NCBI GenBank assembly: GCA_003354055.1
Contig: PIVQ01000317.1
Location: forward strand, 1-7,858
DNA from: Desulfobacteraceae bacterium
GTDB taxonomy: Bacteria > Desulfobacterota > Desulfobacteria > Desulfobacterales > Desulfobacteraceae
Reading direction: 5' to 3'
Length of the DNA: 7,858 bases
This document shows, in pieces, positions 5,928 to 7,858 of the stretch. Made by a program: the position numbers and the translations under genes. Numbering within the stretch: the first letter of the stretch is position 1; each line of letters begins with the position of its first letter. The notes beneath the pieces are model-generated. The model saw nothing but the letters and a program-made list of their open reading frames with translations. It was not told where the DNA came from and did no database searches.

Positions 5928-6691
5928 ATCACCTTTGCCTCGTTTTTAAGAATGCTGACAATCTGTGCGGCCACCTCAGAAGGACTGCCGATGATTTCTT
6001 TGGGAGACCGGTCCTGAACAAGGGGTTCAAGCCCTACGATCTTAGCAGATCCTGATGGGGCGTCGATATTCAAGCTGTCCAGGGTAATAATATCTATGGG
6101 CTTTTTCCTTGCCTTGACCACATCGGGAAACGTCGGATAGGACGGTGTATTCAACCCGCGGCCGGCACCAACAATACATGGCAACGGGGTTTCAAAGGTC
6201 CGGGTCAAACCGCCGGCCAGCTCACAGGTCACGGTTGCCTTGTCCCCGTAAATTTTAAGGTCTGCCGCATTGGTCATCACGGGCATATCCATAAGAATGC
6301 CAACGCGGAACAGGGTCTGCATTCCTTCGGCATCTATGGATTCCTTTCCCGTGAGAATAATATCAGGCTGTCCATCCTTTTGAATGGCGGAGCTTAAAGC
6401 CCTGGCAATGATCATGCTGTCACAGGTGTCATCTGTTTCCACCAGGATGCCGCGATCCGCACCCATGGCCATGGCGGATCGAATGGTTTTTTCCGCATCC
6501 TTTTTTCCCACACATACGGCAATGACTTCACTGCCTGCCACCTCTTTTTTAAGGGCTGCAGCCTCACTGACGGCATGTTCGTCATAAGGGTTCAGCAGGA
6601 AGGCGACATTTTCATCGATAGTTTCCTTGTCCAGAATATGGATATTGGCGGCTGAATCCGGCACATGTTTTACACAGACATAAATTTGCAT
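5924..6691 (-). CDS. etfB: Electron transfer flavoprotein, beta subunit
   Basis: Beta subunit of the Etf heterodimer; it contacts the partner dehydrogenase and binds AMP or a second FAD. It is 255 aa, normal for the family. Signature stretches are VKHVPD (7-12), NPYDEHAVSEAAALK (34-48), GADRGILVE (77-85), LTGKESIDAEGMQT (113-126), and the recognition-loop region RGLNTPSYPTFPDVVKARK (178-196). The nucleotide loop reads AEGMQT where many Etf beta proteins have DDxNQT or DGDTxQ; the final QT is kept. Sequence alone does not show whether AMP or a bifurcating second FAD is bound. The gene sits 174 bases after the DAO-type oxidoreductase gene, behind a terminator, so it probably has its own promoter in about 6692-6776, or depends on partial readthrough. 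The ribosome binding site is weak (GGTG, 5 bases before ATG). An 8-base repeat GTGTAAAT occurs twice in the leader, one copy touching the start codon. Confidence 0.95.
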   Translation of the reverse strand: MQIYVCVKHVPDSAANIHILDKETIDENVAFLLNPYDEHAVSEAAALKKEVAGSEVIAVCVGKKDAEKTIRSAMAMGADRGILVETDDTCDSMIIARALSSAIQKDGQPDIILTGKESIDAEGMQTLFRVGILMDMPVMTNAADLKIYGDKATVTCELAGGLTRTFETPLPCIVGAGRGLNTPSYPTFPDVVKARKKPIDIITLDSLNIDAPSGSAKIVGLEPLVQDRSPKEIIGSPSEVAAQIVSILKNEAKVI

Positions 6692-6776
6692 ATTTACACC
6701 ATTTAGTTAGTTGCTATAAACGTTTTTCGCAATTTACACTTTTTTGGCTTTGTTTACCAGGTAACCGGATATGGAT

Positions 6777-6815
6777 AAAAAAAAAGCAGCGACCAAGATC
6801 CCCCCGGCCGCTGCT
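6777..6815 (-). terminator. Rho-independent terminator after the FAD oxidoreductase gene
   Basis: On the minus strand AGCAGCG (6815-6809) pairs perfectly with CGCTGCT (6791-6785), with a 17-base loop region, and is followed at once by a T9 run (6785-6777). It ends transcripts of the upstream oxidoreductase gene about 50 bases after its stop and separates it from etfBA. Confidence 0.85.
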
Positions 6816-6834
6816 CTTAATTTTAAAACTCAAG

Positions 6835-6867
6835 CAGGTAGAAACCCGCTGCCTGAAGCTTTTTTTT
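6835..6867 (+). terminator. Terminator-like hairpin facing right
   Basis: On the plus strand CAGGTAG (6835-6841) pairs with CTGCCTG (6849-6855), including one T-G wobble, around a 7-base loop; AAGC and a T8 run (6860-6867) follow. The wobble would be a C-A mismatch on the minus strand, so the plus orientation folds better. No plus-strand gene lies to its left, so it would stop antisense transcription entering the oxidoreductase gene. Confidence 0.45.
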
Positions 6868-7858
6868 ATCCATTTACAGAGAAACTGGAGTTGTAGTTGA
6901 TTTCACGTTTTCTTGAGAAAAATCCAACATCCATGGAGCGTCCGGTGTATTTATAGGTAAACTGGAACGGTTCTTTGTCGTGATCCAGACCTTTTTCACA
7001 GTTATCAATCAATTCCGCCATCATGCGGCCGACAACAGGGGCATTCTTGTACTGGTTGCCGGAGGTACCGATAGCCATGTAGTAACCGGGCAGATCGGAT
7101 TTATCATAGATGGGGATCCAGTCATCAGAGCAGTCATACAGATCAACAACACCCTTGGGCTGGTTGGGAACCTGGAGAGACGGAATACGTTTTCCAAGGC
7201 GGTAGCACTGTGCTTTCCACTGTTCGTCGGTCAGGACATTGTCTTTACCGTTGCCACCGCGGCCTGCGTAGAAATCATCAGGATCAACCCATTCCTGGGG
7301 ATCGCAGTCCGGATCTTCGGAACCGATGAGGAACAGGTTACCGACTTCAGGTCTTACATAGCATCCGATGTCGCCGTCAGACATGTGGTAGCCGTCGTTG
7401 AGATAGTCATATCCGTCCGGAGATGGGCAGTACATAACTTCGTGACGCAGGGATTTGGTTTTGATGTTGCAACCTTCCCATACACCTTCGGCCATCTGGT
7501 TGATTTTAAAAGAGTGGGGACCGCCGACGTTAACAACAATACCTGCATCATACTGGGTACCGTCTGCGAGGGTGATACCGGTGACTTTTCCGCCTTCACT
7601 TCGAACTTCAGTCACTTCTGCGTTGAAAACAAAGGTAGCGCCTTTGGCTTCAGCCGCTCTCATGATGTTATGGGCAGAGAGAGCAGGATCGTTTACATAT
7701 CCGCCTTCAGGGCAGAAGATGCCGCCTTCGAGCATTTCAGTGGACTCGTCAAAGAACTTGGGATCTTCAGGACGGCGGACCGGCCAGAATTTATGGAGAT
7801 CAATCACTTCAACCATTTCTTTGATCTTTTCATTGCTCCACTCTTCGTACTTAACGCC
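6866..7858 (-). CDS. FAD-dependent oxidoreductase, DAO superfamily (N-terminus cut by right edge)
   Basis: The frame stays open to the right edge, giving 330 C-terminal residues; the internal ATG at 7816 is not the true start. Numbering from the first visible codon, residues 52-117 (GGYVNDPALSAHNIMRAAEAKG..., then VVNVGGPHS) match the DAO fold of glycine oxidase, sarcosine/dimethylglycine dehydrogenase and related enzymes. The C-terminal IGTSGNQYKNAPVVGRMMAELI (near 263-284) is the family's second flavin-contacting region. The N-terminal GxGxxG dinucleotide-binding motif would lie outside the window. The substrate is not evident; amines, N-methylated amino acids or D-amino acids are typical. 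The neighbouring etfBA genes make Etf the likely electron acceptor instead of oxygen. Codon choice looks strongly biased compared with the other genes, hinting at high expression. There is no C-terminal tetrahydrofolate-binding domain after the DAO region. Confidence 0.85.
   Translation of the reverse strand, partial: GVKYEEWSNEKIKEMVEVIDLHKFWPVRRPEDPKFFDESTEMLEGGIFCPEGGYVNDPALSAHNIMRAAEAKGATFVFNAEVTEVRSEGGKVTGITLADGTQYDAGIVVNVGGPHSFKINQMAEGVWEGCNIKTKSLRHEVMYCPSPDGYDYLNDGYHMSDGDIGCYVRPEVGNLFLIGSEDPDCDPQEWVDPDDFYAGRGGNGKDNVLTDEQWKAQCYRLGKRIPSLQVPNQPKGVVDLYDCSDDWIPIYDKSDLPGYYMAIGTSGNQYKNAPVVGRMMAELIDNCEKGLDHDKEPFQFTYKYTGRSMDVGFFSRKREINYNSSFSVNG

Larger units (their letters stand above)
6771..6873. 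repeat. Outer inverted repeat enclosing two opposed terminators
   Basis: The left arm ATGGATAAAAAAAAAGC (6771-6787) and right arm GCTTTTTTTTATCCAT (6858-6873) are complementary except for one A in the run. The pairing includes the non-homopolymer ATGGAT/ATCCAT ends. The right arm contains the stop codon of the oxidoreductase gene. Between the arms lie two separate 7-bp hairpins, so the whole could form a three-stem cruciform. Confidence 0.65.

Overview
The window looks like chromosomal DNA of an anaerobic, sulfate-reducing deltaproteobacterium (Desulfobacterota, probably a Desulfobacteraceae-type organism). This is an inference from protein content and style: a class II B12-dependent ribonucleotide reductase, an EtfBA pair next to a DAO-type flavin oxidoreductase, and a 7TM-PAS-GGDEF signalling protein. 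No rRNA, tRNA, CRISPR array, integrase or recognisable transposase was seen.

Layout. All five confident genes are on the minus strand, so transcription runs from right to left. From the right: a FAD-dependent oxidoreductase of the DAO superfamily (cut by the right edge; stop at 6866); a terminator region (6771-6873); etfB (5924-6691) and etfA (4965-5927), coupled by an ATGA overlap; a short spacer with a dyad; a membrane-bound diguanylate cyclase (3274-4827, GTG start); a 300-base spacer that holds a long stem-loop at its right end and the nrdJ control region at its left end; nrdJ (start best placed at 2874, stop at 634); and a 633-base left flank without a confident gene. The left flank holds the possible tail of a plus-strand gene (to base 100) and a G/C-rich stretch (about 300-545) that folds into a multi-helix structure.

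How the parts fit. The oxidoreductase and EtfBA probably form one electron-transfer module: a DAO-type enzyme oxidises an amine or N-methyl/amino-acid substrate and passes electrons to the Etf heterodimer, which delivers them to the quinone pool through a partner outside this window. The diguanylate cyclase is a stand-alone sensor with an intact GGEEF active site and I-site. NrdJ makes deoxyribonucleotides with or without oxygen; an extended -10 promoter and a pair of NrdR-box-like sequences exactly 32 bp apart lie just upstream of it.

The least explained elements are (1) the structured G/C-rich region at 347-509, closed by a stem of about 19 bp whose G-U pairs favour a plus-strand RNA; (2) a 79-bp imperfect palindrome after the cyclase gene whose G-U pairs favour the minus-strand mRNA; and (3) a symmetrical pair of back-to-back terminators after the oxidoreductase gene. 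No new multi-gene system could be supported.
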